Source: Methanolacinia sp964465295 (GTDB taxonomy: Archaea; Halobacteriota; Methanomicrobia; Methanomicrobiales; Methanomicrobiaceae). From it: a DNA stretch of 64,000 bases. The notes beneath the pieces were generated by a model. That model made no database searches. It had not been told where the DNA came from and saw only the letters and a program-made list of their open reading frames with translations. Position 1 is the stretch's first letter. Every line of letters begins with the position of its first letter. The stretch spans positions 62,001 to 126,000 of the forward strand of contig CAYXKC010000001.1 of the NCBI GenBank assembly GCA_964465295.1, written 5' to 3'. The position numbers and the translations under genes were made by a program. Of this stretch, positions 41,282-49,120 are shown in pieces.

Positions 41282-41456
41282 AGAGATGGTTAAAGAGTTA
41301 AAAGAGATAATTGAAAAGATTGAGAACCGGGAATCCGGACTCGATGAGAGCCTCATTCTTTACGGGCGTGGCATGGAGATTCTTCGAAGCTGTGAAAAAT
41401 ACCTGGAAGATGCGGAACTGAAGGTGACCGAGCTTCAGGGTTCAGCCGGGCAGTAA
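41265..41456 (+). CDS. xseB: Exodeoxyribonuclease VII small subunit
   Basis: A 63-residue XseB: YEEMVKELKEIIEKIENRESGLDESLILYGRGMEIL (shown in part) has the expected two-helix coiled coil with L-x-x-I-V/I-x-x-L-E and L-x-E-S-L-x-x-Y-x-x-G, followed by CEKYLEDAELKV. It overlaps xseA by 17 bases, and about 104 bases of its 3' part are covered by the 3' end of the convergent DUF371 gene. Complete in length for the family. Confidence 0.92.
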   Translation: MEKTYEEMVKELKEIIEKIENRESGLDESLILYGRGMEILRSCEKYLEDAELKVTELQGSAGQ

Positions 41457-41898
41457 GAGTGATCCTGATCTCCTTTTCCGTTCTTATCAAATCTATGACA
41501 TTGCGGGGGATCATCTCCGCGGTGAGGTCGGAATAAATTCCTATTGTCCTCTGGCAGACAAATCCGCTTCTTCTCCATACCATATCCGTCTCATGCTCCA
41601 GGGTGATTCCCGCAGAGCCGCATGAATGCACACAAAAGCCTGTTCCATCCACTTCAAAGACGGTCAGCAGCTCCGATCTTTCATCTGCAAGAATATCCCG
41701 GAATTCGCGGGAGAGATCCTTTGAACCTTTATCCGAAGAAACCCCGATAATGCACGTGCCTTTTTTCGTGACCTCCGGCTCTTTTGTTATCTCAAAGGTG
41801 GAGCGGTGGGTTGCCGTAACATTCGGGTGGCCCCTGCAGGTTATAGTTTCAGTTGCAGATATTATTCCGGGTCCCCTGCAGAGATGCTGATCAGGCAT
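41353..41898 (-). CDS. DUF371 family protein
   Basis: A 181-residue archaeal DUF371 protein. The conserved core is ITCRGHPNVTATHRSTFEITKEPEVTKKGTCIIGV (abridged: RGHPNV, ATHRSTFEIT, CIIGVSSDKG), then SCGSAGITLEHETDMVWRRSGF. No function is known. Most relatives begin nearer to the RGHPN core, but no later Met exists, so the first ATG at 41898 is used. The C-terminal 35 residues (NPEARSPSVPHLPGIFHSFE...) are translated antisense to xseB and look unlike the family, so the ancestral stop may have been lost and the frame extended into the neighbour. Confidence 0.82.
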   Translation of the reverse strand: MPDQHLCRGPGIISATETITCRGHPNVTATHRSTFEITKEPEVTKKGTCIIGVSSDKGSKDLSREFRDILADERSELLTVFEVDGTGFCVHSCGSAGITLEHETDMVWRRSGFVCQRTIGIYSDLTAEMIPRNVIDLIRTEKEIRITLTARLNPEARSPSVPHLPGIFHSFEESPCHARKE

Positions 41899-41954
41899 TT
41901 AAGATAATTTAGCCTGCAAGAATATATTTCATATTCTGCTGATATTATAAGGTA

Positions 41955-42530
41955 ATGACTTTCGAATTTTATTGTCCCTCCTGCGGAAAGGATACGGATC
42001 ACGAGGTGATAAAAGAGACAGGCGATCTTCTTGTGCGCTGTCTTGAATGCGGCGGCATACGTCATGAAAAAAAGCCGGAGATGCCTAAAGAACTTTCTAT
42101 TAAGACGATAGTTAGTGGGGAAGGCGAGTCGGAGACGGGTGTGGCCGAGCTGTTTGAGGACGAGATCGTTGAACTTGGGGACATAATTGTTGCCGAAGTA
42201 GGGGATGAGCCGGTCGGCGTTGAGGTTACGGGTATTGAATCCGGTCCCAGGCGTCTTTCAAAGGCAAAGGCGTCGGATATCGATACTCTCTGGACCCGCA
42301 TTGTGGAAAAGGTCGTTGTTCGTGTTTCATGCCATGCAGGAAGAAAGACCATTCCGCTTTTTATCGAATCGGATGGTGAGAAGGATTTTGCTGTAGGGGA
42401 GATCTTCAGTGCCGAAGGCCTTCGTTTCAGGATTACCCATATAAAACTGAGGTCAGGTTCGGTTATGAGAAAGGAGGGCTGGAAAGCCTATGCAAGGAAG
42501 ATAAAGAGAATATACGGGACAAAAATTTAA
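41955..42530 (+). CDS. HVO_0476 family zinc finger protein
   Basis: A 191-residue archaeal protein with an N-terminal zinc ribbon, C-P-S-C-G-K at about 8-13 and C-L-E-C-G-G at about 30-35. The body contains VELGDIIVAEVGDEPVGVEVTGIES, RRLSKAKASDIDTLWTRIVEKVVVRVSCHAGRKT and FRITHIKLRSGSVMRKEGW. This matches a family I recall as HVO_0476 zinc finger proteins; its role is unknown. The long T/A runs after its stop probably terminate transcription against the convergent membrane-anchored gene. Confidence 0.8.
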   Translation: MTFEFYCPSCGKDTDHEVIKETGDLLVRCLECGGIRHEKKPEMPKELSIKTIVSGEGESETGVAELFEDEIVELGDIIVAEVGDEPVGVEVTGIESGPRRLSKAKASDIDTLWTRIVEKVVVRVSCHAGRKTIPLFIESDGEKDFAVGEIFSAEGLRFRITHIKLRSGSVMRKEGWKAYARKIKRIYGTKI

Positions 42531-42580
42531 AAAAATTTTTTTTGATTCGTTATTGAAATTTTTTTTAGTCCATTAAAATA
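42531..42580. terminator. Bidirectional poly-A/poly-T terminator region
   Basis: The 50 bases between two convergent stops contain several A and T runs (AAAAAAATTTTTTTT and AAATTTTTTTTAG). Archaeal RNA polymerase terminates at oligo-T stretches, and this composition would serve both strands. Confidence 0.5.
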
Positions 42581-43264
42581 TTATTTAAGTTCCCTTACTT
42601 TTATTTCGGCAAGGGCATATCCGTATCTCATTGTAACCGTATCGTTTGTCTTTCCGATAATCAGTGACGGCCTGCTGAGAGCGGATTTATTCTCCGAATA
42701 GCTTCCCTCTTCAGAGTACAGGAATGTAAGCGGCATCATCATTCCAACCATCGCCTGCGAGAAGTTTGCTCCGGCTTCATTGAATGTCTCTGCTGACATG
42801 TTCTGGATGAGGGTGGGTGCAAACTCCAGGTCAATCTTTTTGATATCGTTTTGATGCATGCCCTCGACCTCACTGCTTATCGTGTCGATCTCAAGGTCGA
42901 ATAACGCGTACTTGACAACCCCTTCGGGGTATAGGTAGACATCTATCGGTGTAATCTTTTTCGACTGGATATTTCCCACTTCAATGAGCAGGGGATTTGT
43001 GTATGCGACAGGTATTCCCTGGTTTACAGCTTCCTGGACGAGGTACTGGTCTGATGATATGATCGGCAGCCCTTCTTCATAGAACAGGGTGTAATCTACA
43101 ATTGCAAAACTGCCTGCTTCTGCTGTCTTGAATATTGAGAAAAATGACGTTGACAGGCTGAAACCTATTACACAGGCAAAGAGAATGACCACGATAAATA
43201 CGCGTGAGAGCGTCTTTTGCCAATCGGTAGATTTTTTCCGGCTTTCCTTCCTCTTCTTGGACAT
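42581..43264 (-). CDS. Membrane-anchored protein of unknown function
   Basis: A 227-residue protein I do not recognise. A basic N-terminus (MSKKRKESRKKSTDWQKTL) precedes one membrane helix at about 22-45 (VFIVVILFACVIGFSLSTSFF), so the rest probably faces outside. Near 55-65 it has AIVDYTLFYEEGLPI and near 85-95 VAYTNPLLIEVG, faintly like the strand order of FKBP-type prolyl isomerases, but the loop and active-site pattern are not convincing. C-terminal pieces are FAPTLIQNMSAETFNEA and TVTMRYGYALAEIKV. It is divergent from hsp20. Confidence 0.6.
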   Translation of the reverse strand: MSKKRKESRKKSTDWQKTLSRVFIVVILFACVIGFSLSTSFFSIFKTAEAGSFAIVDYTLFYEEGLPIISSDQYLVQEAVNQGIPVAYTNPLLIEVGNIQSKKITPIDVYLYPEGVVKYALFDLEIDTISSEVEGMHQNDIKKIDLEFAPTLIQNMSAETFNEAGANFSQAMVGMMMPLTFLYSEEGSYSENKSALSRPSLIIGKTNDTVTMRYGYALAEIKVRELK

Positions 43265-43348
43265 CTTTATTATTTTTGGTTTATTTGCTGATAAATAATT
43301 TCATATGCGCTATCGCAGATATCCTCCGGATATGTATTGCTACAAAAA

Positions 43349-43358
43349 ATATATTTAA
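43349..43358 (+). promoter_or_regulatory. Likely TATA box of hsp20
   Basis: AATATATTTAAATATTTTAAT lies about 60 bases before the hsp20 start and contains the core TTTAAATA. It fits an archaeal TATA box with a leader of about 35 bases; heat regulation cannot be read from it. Confidence 0.5.
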
Positions 43359-43415
43359 ATATTTTAATCAGTAACAGGGGGTTAGGCTGTAAGGCCGCAG
43401 GAAGGAGGAATGTTG

Positions 43416-43883
43416 ATGATAAGAAGACGCATGTATCCGGTCTATTCGCTCTGGAACGAGATCGACGAGCTTATGAACATGATGGAAAACAGGCTTTCAG
43501 AATCATTTTCAGGTGAAAATGTATTCTCAAACCGGATAAAACCTGTAATTTCAGGTGAATGCCGTGTCGACGTAATTGATCATGATGAAGAGACCTATGT
43601 CGTCGCCGATCTTCCCGGGGCTGAGAAGGATGACGTAAAAATAAAGCTTATCGATCCAAAGACTCTTGAAATTTCATGCCACCGGGAGAAGAAGACAGAA
43701 GAGAAGGACGAGGAGAAGGGCTACTATCTCAGGGAAAGGGTATATGGCGAGATGATCAGGCATGTATCACTCCCAGTTGAGGTTACTGAAGACGGTGCCA
43801 CTGCGTCGTTTAACAATGGTGTCCTTGAAGTCCACCTGAAGAAGATTGCACTTGGCCCTGGTAAAAATATCGAAATTAAATAA
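43416..43883 (+). CDS. hsp20: Small heat shock protein, Hsp20/alpha-crystallin family
   Basis: A 155-residue small heat shock protein that holds unfolding proteins as large oligomers. The start at 43416 is chosen because AAGGAGGA lies seven bases upstream; the ATG two codons earlier would be too close to it. The alpha-crystallin domain spans about 45-150: ECRVDVIDHDEETYVVADLPGAEKDDVKIKL, GYYLRERVYGEMIRHVSLPVEV and ATASFNNGVLEVHLKK (the conserved A-x-x-x-N-G-V-L). The C-terminal tail lacks a clear I-x-I motif, ending GKNIEIK, where I-E-I may serve. Confidence 0.95.
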   Translation: MIRRRMYPVYSLWNEIDELMNMMENRLSESFSGENVFSNRIKPVISGECRVDVIDHDEETYVVADLPGAEKDDVKIKLIDPKTLEISCHREKKTEEKDEEKGYYLRERVYGEMIRHVSLPVEVTEDGATASFNNGVLEVHLKKIALGPGKNIEIK

Positions 43884-43930
43884 ACTTTTTTCCGAATTCT
43901 TCAAGTTCATGTAAAACAATTCTTTTCACG

Positions 43931-44716
43931 ATGGATAAGAAGAAGGTCAGGGATTATATGACCTATGATGTCGTTACCATTGATGTCAACGGAACGGCAA
44001 AGGACGTCATTGAGGCAATAAGGGACACTCATCATGACGGTTTTCCCGTTGTCGACAATAAAAACGTAGTGGGTTATATCGCGGCAAGAGATCTTTTGTT
44101 CGTCTATCCTTCATCTCCGGTAGATAGAATAATGAGCCGGCACCTGATTGTTGCGGATCCTGATATGAGTATAAACGATGCTGCAAGGGTGATCTTCAGG
44201 TCGGGTATCCAGAAACTGCCTGTGGTCGATGAGGATGGCGACCTTATTGGTATTATATCAAATGCGGATGTAATCCGGTCACAGATTGAGCATGTATCGC
44301 CGGAAAAGGTGTATAAATTCATCGATACCCTGAAGATGCTCCATGACATCAATCCTTCAATGAACCGGGAGGTGGTTTCGGTGGATCACCTGCTTCCCAC
44401 CCAGTCCAAGATATACGAGGATGAACTTGAAGGAAGGATATATGAAATTAAAAAAGGTCTTGCAGAACCTATCATAGTTGTAAGAAAGCCCGGGAAATTA
44501 ATACTCGTGGACGGTCACCACAGGGCTGTCGCTGCAAAAAGGATGGGAATTAAAGAGCTTGATGCCTACGTGATCGAGCTGGGGGCAGATGTCGAGCTGG
44601 GCCTTGAGAAGACGGCACGTGAGATGAACCTGCACACCCTTGACGATATCAAAGTTCTTGATTATGCCCGCCACCCCCTTATGGCTGTAACCCACAGGCT
44701 TGTCCGCCACGGTTAA
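43931..44716 (+). CDS. CBS-domain protein fused to a ParB-like nuclease domain
   Basis: A 261-residue fusion. Residues 1-120 hold two CBS domains (VRDYMTYDVVTIDVNG..., DGFPVVDNKNVVGYIAARDLLFVYP, then VDRIMSRHLIVADPDMSI..., KLPVVDEDGDLIGIISNADVIRS), which usually bind adenine nucleotides. Residues about 140-230 are a ParB/sulfiredoxin-like domain: LPTQSKIYEDELEGRIYEIKKG, PIIVVRKPGKLILVDGHHRAVAAKRMG. In ParB proteins this fold binds CTP; here the G-H-H-R-A-V-A-A loop is present. No helix-turn-helix for parS binding is seen and no parA is adjacent, so it may be a nucleotide-regulated kinase or hydrolase and not a partition protein. Confidence 0.85.
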   Translation: MDKKKVRDYMTYDVVTIDVNGTAKDVIEAIRDTHHDGFPVVDNKNVVGYIAARDLLFVYPSSPVDRIMSRHLIVADPDMSINDAARVIFRSGIQKLPVVDEDGDLIGIISNADVIRSQIEHVSPEKVYKFIDTLKMLHDINPSMNREVVSVDHLLPTQSKIYEDELEGRIYEIKKGLAEPIIVVRKPGKLILVDGHHRAVAAKRMGIKELDAYVIELGADVELGLEKTAREMNLHTLDDIKVLDYARHPLMAVTHRLVRHG

Positions 44717-44719
44717 AAG

Positions 44720-45898
44720 TTATGAGCCCCTGTATGAGGTTTCAAAATCCTCATTCAGGATATTCTCTTTTACGACCGAATTCTCTTCAACGATCACTTC
44801 AGGCCAGATTCTTGTTCCCGAGTGAACGACTGATCCTTTTTTAAGGATCACTCTCGGGCCGATAACGGTGTTGTTTTCGATATTGCAGCCCTCTCCTATG
44901 CCGGCATCGTTATCAATGATACTTCCGCTTATTGTGCTGTTTTTTCCAATATCGACCCCGTTGTAGATAGATGCGGAAAATATCCTTGAGTTGTCACCGA
45001 TTACACAGTTCTCCCCCAGGCTCGTGTATGGGCCAACCAGAACTCTTTCACCAATTACTGTTCCTGTACCGATTGATACCGGTCCGATAATCCTGGAATT
45101 CTTTCCAATTTTTATTGAATCCCCGAACTGAACAGGACCAAGCACATGGGCCCCCTTAATCGAGACGCTTCCGCTGATATTTGTATAACGCATCTGGTTG
45201 AGCTTCCATTTTTCAGCTTCACGCAGGGACCCGGGACTTCCCACATCAGTCCAGTTTCCTCTTGCAAGCCACCCGCTGATATTGATCCCTTCATTCATCA
45301 GTTTTGGGAAGAGGTCTTTTGCAAAATCAAACTTCCGGCCATCCGGTATGTGATCGAATATCGAAGGATTGCAGACATATATGCCTGTGCTTGCAAGGTT
45401 TGAGAAGATCTCGCCTGGTGAGGGCTTCTCAAAAAACCTCATGATATGATAGTCGGCATCGATCTCGGCAATACCGTATTCACAGGGATTATCGATGCTT
45501 ATGAGGCCTATTGAAACTATACTGTCGTTTTTGAGATGATCACGATAGAATGCAAGCAGGTCTAGATCTGTAACATGATCCCCTCCTACTACAAGAAACG
45601 GGGAATCGTTCAGGTATTTTTCGGCATTTTTCACGCTGCCTGCAGTGCCGAGCTTTGTCTCTTCATGAACATAAGTGATACTGACACCCATCATCGAACC
45701 GTCTCCAAGGGCTCTCTGGATATCATCCCCCTTATAGCCGATCGTAATTACAACATCGGTGAACCCGAGATTTGACAAATGAGTAACAAGATGTCTTATT
45801 GAGGGGATATTGACAATAGGTATGCAGGGTTTGGGCCTTTCAAATGTCAATGGGCGGAGCCTGGTCCCCTCCCCGCCGCACATTATACAGACTTTCAT
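44720..45898 (-). CDS. NDP-sugar pyrophosphorylase (mannose/glucose-1-P nucleotidyltransferase type)
   Basis: A 392-residue nucleotidyltransferase that makes an activated sugar for surface glycans or solutes. The N-terminal Rossmann-like domain starts KVCIMCGGEGTRLRPLTFERPKP (signature G-G-x-G-T-R-L-x-P-L-T) and includes EETKLGTAGSVKNAE, VVGGDHVTDLDL, EKPSPGEIFSN and GNWTDVGSPGSL. The C-terminal third (about 235-375) is a left-handed beta helix of hexapeptide repeats (IGPVSIGTGTVIGERVLVG..., IIDNDAGIGEGCNIENNTVIGP). Archaeal relatives are annotated as mannose-1-P guanylyltransferase, glucose-1-P thymidylyl- or uridylyltransferase; which applies cannot be decided here. It is convergent with the CBS-ParB gene (three-base gap). 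Confidence 0.88.
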   Translation of the reverse strand: MKVCIMCGGEGTRLRPLTFERPKPCIPIVNIPSIRHLVTHLSNLGFTDVVITIGYKGDDIQRALGDGSMMGVSITYVHEETKLGTAGSVKNAEKYLNDSPFLVVGGDHVTDLDLLAFYRDHLKNDSIVSIGLISIDNPCEYGIAEIDADYHIMRFFEKPSPGEIFSNLASTGIYVCNPSIFDHIPDGRKFDFAKDLFPKLMNEGINISGWLARGNWTDVGSPGSLREAEKWKLNQMRYTNISGSVSIKGAHVLGPVQFGDSIKIGKNSRIIGPVSIGTGTVIGERVLVGPYTSLGENCVIGDNSRIFSASIYNGVDIGKNSTISGSIIDNDAGIGEGCNIENNTVIGPRVILKKGSVVHSGTRIWPEVIVEENSVVKENILNEDFETSYRGS

Positions 45899-46001
45899 GT
45901 TATCTCAATAGTTCTATCTATTCTCATATATCTGGATATTGAATCTCTGCATTATCAGAATAATAAATAATTTATAATGCCTCGTTAACAAATAATCGTT
46001 C

Positions 46002-46490
46002 ATGAAGGAATTTGTCTGCACATTATGCGGGAGATGCTGCATGGGTATGGGCAGGTATATAAAAATTAAAAATACAATGGGCGGAGGAAGATATGCAGCC
46101 CATCATGAATTATCGGATGAATTCTTTTATCCGGTGATTGATAGAAGATTCAGGAATGAATTCGACCCTCTCAACAGGGATACACCTGAGGAATGGTGTC
46201 CTTTTCTGATGGACATAAACGACGAGGGAAACCATCTCTGCTCCGTTTACCAGTCTGCACCTCCTTTCTGCAGGGATTTAAAATGCTGCACCTGCAGGAT
46301 ATTTGACAGGGAGGGAGAGCCGGCCGGGATTGTCAGGGGGAGATGCACTATAGTCACCGAAGATAAAGATCTTGAAAAATTATGGGAATTTGCCGTTGAT
46401 TCCGCTCTCAACCTGGGACTGGATGAACAAAAACAAAAAATCGCTGAGATCCTTGGGGCATCATACTATAATGTCGCTTATTATGACTGA
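46002..46490 (+). CDS. YkgJ-family cysteine cluster protein
   Basis: A 162-residue protein with the CxxCxxCC-like zinc/iron-binding signature. It opens VCTLCGRCCMGMGRYI, then has EEWCPFLMDINDEGNHLCSVYQSAPPFCRDLKCCTCRIF: about ten cysteines in the family pattern. YkgJ/FliB-like proteins may bind an Fe-S cluster; role unknown. Its last eight bases overlap the next small Cys-rich gene, suggesting joint function. Confidence 0.85.
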   Translation: MKEFVCTLCGRCCMGMGRYIKIKNTMGGGRYAAHHELSDEFFYPVIDRRFRNEFDPLNRDTPEEWCPFLMDINDEGNHLCSVYQSAPPFCRDLKCCTCRIFDREGEPAGIVRGRCTIVTEDKDLEKLWEFAVDSALNLGLDEQKQKIAEILGASYYNVAYYD

Positions 46491-46746
46491 TAATACACGT
46501 ATTCTGGATATTGAAAGAGGAGAAGTCCGTTGTCTCCCGGGAAAAAGGGAAACTGCTGAAAAATGCAGGTTTTGCGTTCATTCAAAAAAATTCAGGGTGA
46601 ATGGAGCCTGGAAGATATCTCCTGCACGGGCTTACTGTTCATTGTGCAGAACTGATGACAATGTGGATCCAAAAGACGCGGATGCAGTCGAATGTGATGA
46701 CCTTAAAGGAGAGGGTTTCAGGAGTATTTTAAATATTATCAGTTAA
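46483..46746 (+). CDS. Small cysteine-rich protein of unknown function
   Basis: An 87-residue protein from the ATG at 46483, overlapping the YkgJ-like stop by eight bases; earlier starts lie inside that gene. It contains C-R-F-C-V-H-S near 29-35 and Y-C-S-L-C-R near 53-58, plus single Cys residues near 18 and 72, so two C-x2-C knuckles could hold zinc or an Fe-S cluster. I do not recognise the family. The overlap with a Cys-cluster gene suggests a two-protein metal-binding unit. Confidence 0.65.
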   Translation: MTDNTRILDIERGEVRCLPGKRETAEKCRFCVHSKKFRVNGAWKISPARAYCSLCRTDDNVDPKDADAVECDDLKGEGFRSILNIIS

Positions 46747-46751
46747 TCCTG

Positions 46752-47078
46752 TTAGAAAAATCCCTTTTTCTTATTTTTTTCGCCGGTCAAAACATTTTCA
46801 ATCTTTTTATTGTTGGCAAGGGCTGTCGTCTGGATGTCATGCACCTGGTTCTTTAACTCCAGCATAACTCTCTGCATATTGTCTAAGTCTTTACGTATTT
46901 TGTAGAACTCCTCATAGGCCCTTTTATTTTCTGATTTTATCTCTCCTCCGCCTTCTGTAAAATTAATTCCGGCGATAACAAGTTCCAGTATCGCCTCTTC
47001 TCTCTTTATTCCCTTTGATTTTGAATATTTATCTATCCTCTCCATTATCTCCGGATCAACCGAAAAAGACTGCCGCAT
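46752..47078 (-). CDS. Ribbon-helix-helix protein with C-terminal coiled coil
   Basis: A 108-residue protein from the second of two adjacent ATGs. The N-terminus, RQSFSVDPEIMERIDKYSKSKGIKREEAILELVIAGI, fits a ribbon-helix-helix DNA-binding domain (strand, helix, turn, helix). Residues about 55-95 are a coiled coil (YEEFYKIRKDLDNMQRVMLELKNQ) and the tail is Lys-rich. It may be a transcription regulator; its target is unknown. It is convergent with the Cys-rich gene and follows cobQ on the same strand after 48 bases. Confidence 0.7.
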   Translation of the reverse strand: MRQSFSVDPEIMERIDKYSKSKGIKREEAILELVIAGINFTEGGGEIKSENKRAYEEFYKIRKDLDNMQRVMLELKNQVHDIQTTALANNKKIENVLTGEKNKKKGFF

Positions 47079-47125
47079 CATAATAATACTTCCATATATT
47101 GATAGTGTAAACAGGTTATGGCAGT

Positions 47126-48592
47126 TTATTTATTAAAATGATCGAGAACTGCCTTGCAGTCTATATTTTTTTCGAATGAATCCAGGAGCTTTTGGAAGGC
47201 TGATTCAATTTCCTCTCCGCCGGATTCTGAGTTCTCAAATTTCAGGTTCTTTTGTTCATAGAGGTATTCCATCAATGCTGAAACGACGTTTTTATTGTTG
47301 AAAAGACCGTGCATGTAGGTTCCTATTACCAGTCCGTCCGGTGATACGGCACCATCGCCTTCAAAAGCCATAGATGATCCGGCCCCGTTTTTTGTCTGGC
47401 CCATATGGATCTCGTATCCCGATACTTCGTTGATCTTCGATAATATCGGTTCCTTTTTCAGTGATCTTCTTCTTACCTTCATCGTCGTTTTCTCGTAATC
47501 TGAAAAACCTGTGCAGATATCAAGAATACCGAATCCTTTTACAGTGCAAGGGGTTCCGGATTCAATCCCGGAATCCGTGATCTCCTTTCCAAGCATCTGA
47601 AAGCCTCCGCATATTCCGATAACCGGAATTCCCTTGTCAAGGATTTTTTTAAGTTTATCCTGAAATCCACACCGGAAAAGATAGTTTAAATCATCGATGG
47701 TATTCTTCGTTCCCGGCAGTATCAGGCAGTCGATGTCATCAAATCTGTCATCGGGACTGATGTACCGGATATCCGCATATCTTTCAAGAGGTTCAAAATC
47801 GCTGAAATTGGAGATCCTCTCAAGTCTTACAATTCCGATTTTTACAGGTTTTTCACCTGAATTTTTCTTTGCTTTATCCTGAATGGAAAGTGAATCCTCG
47901 CTTGGAAGATCAACTTCCGAATACGGGAGAACACCGAGAACCCTTATCCCCGTCTTCTCTTCGATTATTGAAACTCCGTCCCTGAAAAGTTCCGGGTCTC
48001 CTCTGAATTTATTAATGATAAATCCTTTAACGTTCTTCCTGACATTTTCAGGGAGAAGCTGATAAGTACCTATCAACTGTGCAAATATCCCTCCTCTCTC
48101 TATATCGCCAACAATTATTATAGGGAGGTCTAACTTTTCTGCAATCAGTATATTTGCAATATCCCTGTCGTAGAGATTTATCTCTGCAGCTCCGCCTGCA
48201 CCTTCCACGACAACATTTCCATATTTTTCTTCAAGCAGGTGATATGAATCCAGTGCAACATTAAGCAGGTATTCTGTCTCTTTGTAGTATTCGCCGATCT
48301 TTATATCCTTATATGGTCTTCCTGAAAGGATCACCTGGGATGTCCTGTCACCTTTGGGTTTGAGCAGTATAGGGTTCATCTCTGCTGCAGGTTCAACTCC
48401 CGCCGCCATCGCCTGGATGGCCTGTGCAATACCTATCTCTTTTCCATCTGTTGTAACATATGAATTGAGGCTCATGTTCTGCGATTTGAAGGGAGCACAC
48501 GTGTAGCCGCAGTTTTTTAACAGCCTGCATATGGCTGCAACAATTGTACTTTTTCCTGCATGAGAGGAGCTTCCCAGGATCATCAGCGACAT
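47126..48592 (-). CDS. cobQ: Cobyric acid synthase CbiP/CobQ
   Basis: A 488-residue amidotransferase that amidates four side chains of adenosyl-cobyrinate diamide in corrinoid synthesis, needed for methyl transfer in methanogenesis and for methionine synthase. The N-terminal dethiobiotin-synthetase-like ATPase has GSSSHAGKST at 7-16, PFKSQNMSLNSY, MNPILLKPKGDRTSQV and VVEGAGGAAEINL. The class I glutaminase domain follows with the nucleophile in GICGGFQMLG and the His in GTYMHGLF. Full length. The long AT-rich gap to aIF1 (205 bases) should hold both divergent promoters; an inverted repeat CCGGTA/TACCGG lies at 48716-48751. Confidence 0.95.
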   Translation of the reverse strand: MSLMILGSSSHAGKSTIVAAICRLLKNCGYTCAPFKSQNMSLNSYVTTDGKEIGIAQAIQAMAAGVEPAAEMNPILLKPKGDRTSQVILSGRPYKDIKIGEYYKETEYLLNVALDSYHLLEEKYGNVVVEGAGGAAEINLYDRDIANILIAEKLDLPIIIVGDIERGGIFAQLIGTYQLLPENVRKNVKGFIINKFRGDPELFRDGVSIIEEKTGIRVLGVLPYSEVDLPSEDSLSIQDKAKKNSGEKPVKIGIVRLERISNFSDFEPLERYADIRYISPDDRFDDIDCLILPGTKNTIDDLNYLFRCGFQDKLKKILDKGIPVIGICGGFQMLGKEITDSGIESGTPCTVKGFGILDICTGFSDYEKTTMKVRRRSLKKEPILSKINEVSGYEIHMGQTKNGAGSSMAFEGDGAVSPDGLVIGTYMHGLFNNKNVVSALMEYLYEQKNLKFENSESGGEEIESAFQKLLDSFEKNIDCKAVLDHFNK

Positions 48593-48797
48593 TAGTTTAT
48601 TTTTTTTGTTCTAAAACTAAATAAATGGATATAATTCAAATTTACAGCTGAACCCATTATTATTTGCGCGTATATGCGATCTAGGGCTAAAAATGACAAA
48701 CTTTTATCTTTTTTTCCGGTATGATGACTCATATACAGCGGTATGTACCGGAAATCATGCTAACAAATAAATAATCAGATTTGAAAGGTATATTATA

Positions 48798-49103
48798 ATG
48801 ACTGGTGGTATATGTCCTAAATGCGGACTGCCAAAAGAACTCTGTATTTGCGAGGAAGTCGCAAAAGAACAACAACAGATTAGCGTTAAAATTAATAAAA
48901 GACGTTATGGCAAGGAAGTAACAATCATTGATGGTCTTGATCCCTACGATATCGATCTAGACGAACTGCAGAAACATCTCAAGAGCAAACTTGCCTGTGG
49001 CGGCACGGTGAAGGGTAATTCAATTGAATTGCAGGGGAATCATCGTGAGCGCGTAAAGAAACTGCTTATGGACAGGGGTTACAAGCTCGAAAATATAAGT
49101 TAA
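48798..49103 (+). CDS. Translation initiation factor aIF1 (SUI1)
   Basis: A 101-residue SUI1/eIF1 protein that helps select the start codon on the small subunit. A small zinc-knuckle-like N-terminus (ICPKCGLPKELCICEE) precedes the core: KINKRRYGKEVTIIDGLDP, LQKHLKSKLACGGTVKGNSIELQG and VKKLLMDRGYKLENI. It is followed by a T-rich terminator. It stands alone, divergent from cobQ. Confidence 0.95.
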   Translation: MTGGICPKCGLPKELCICEEVAKEQQQISVKINKRRYGKEVTIIDGLDPYDIDLDELQKHLKSKLACGGTVKGNSIELQGNHRERVKKLLMDRGYKLENIS

Positions 49104-49120
49104 TTTTTTTTTTATTTTTT
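49104..49120. terminator. Poly-T terminator after aIF1
   Basis: The stop of aIF1 is followed at once by TTTTTTTTTTATTTTTTTC, an archaeal-type oligo-T terminator. The TadC-like gene on the other strand ends just beyond it. Confidence 0.6.

Noticed and set aside
48716..48751. Possible C/D box RNA between cobQ and aIF1 (ATGATGA next to an inverted repeat CCGGTA/TACCGG)
   Set aside because: A box C-like heptamer is present but no CTGA box D at suitable spacing, and the arms are only six bases.
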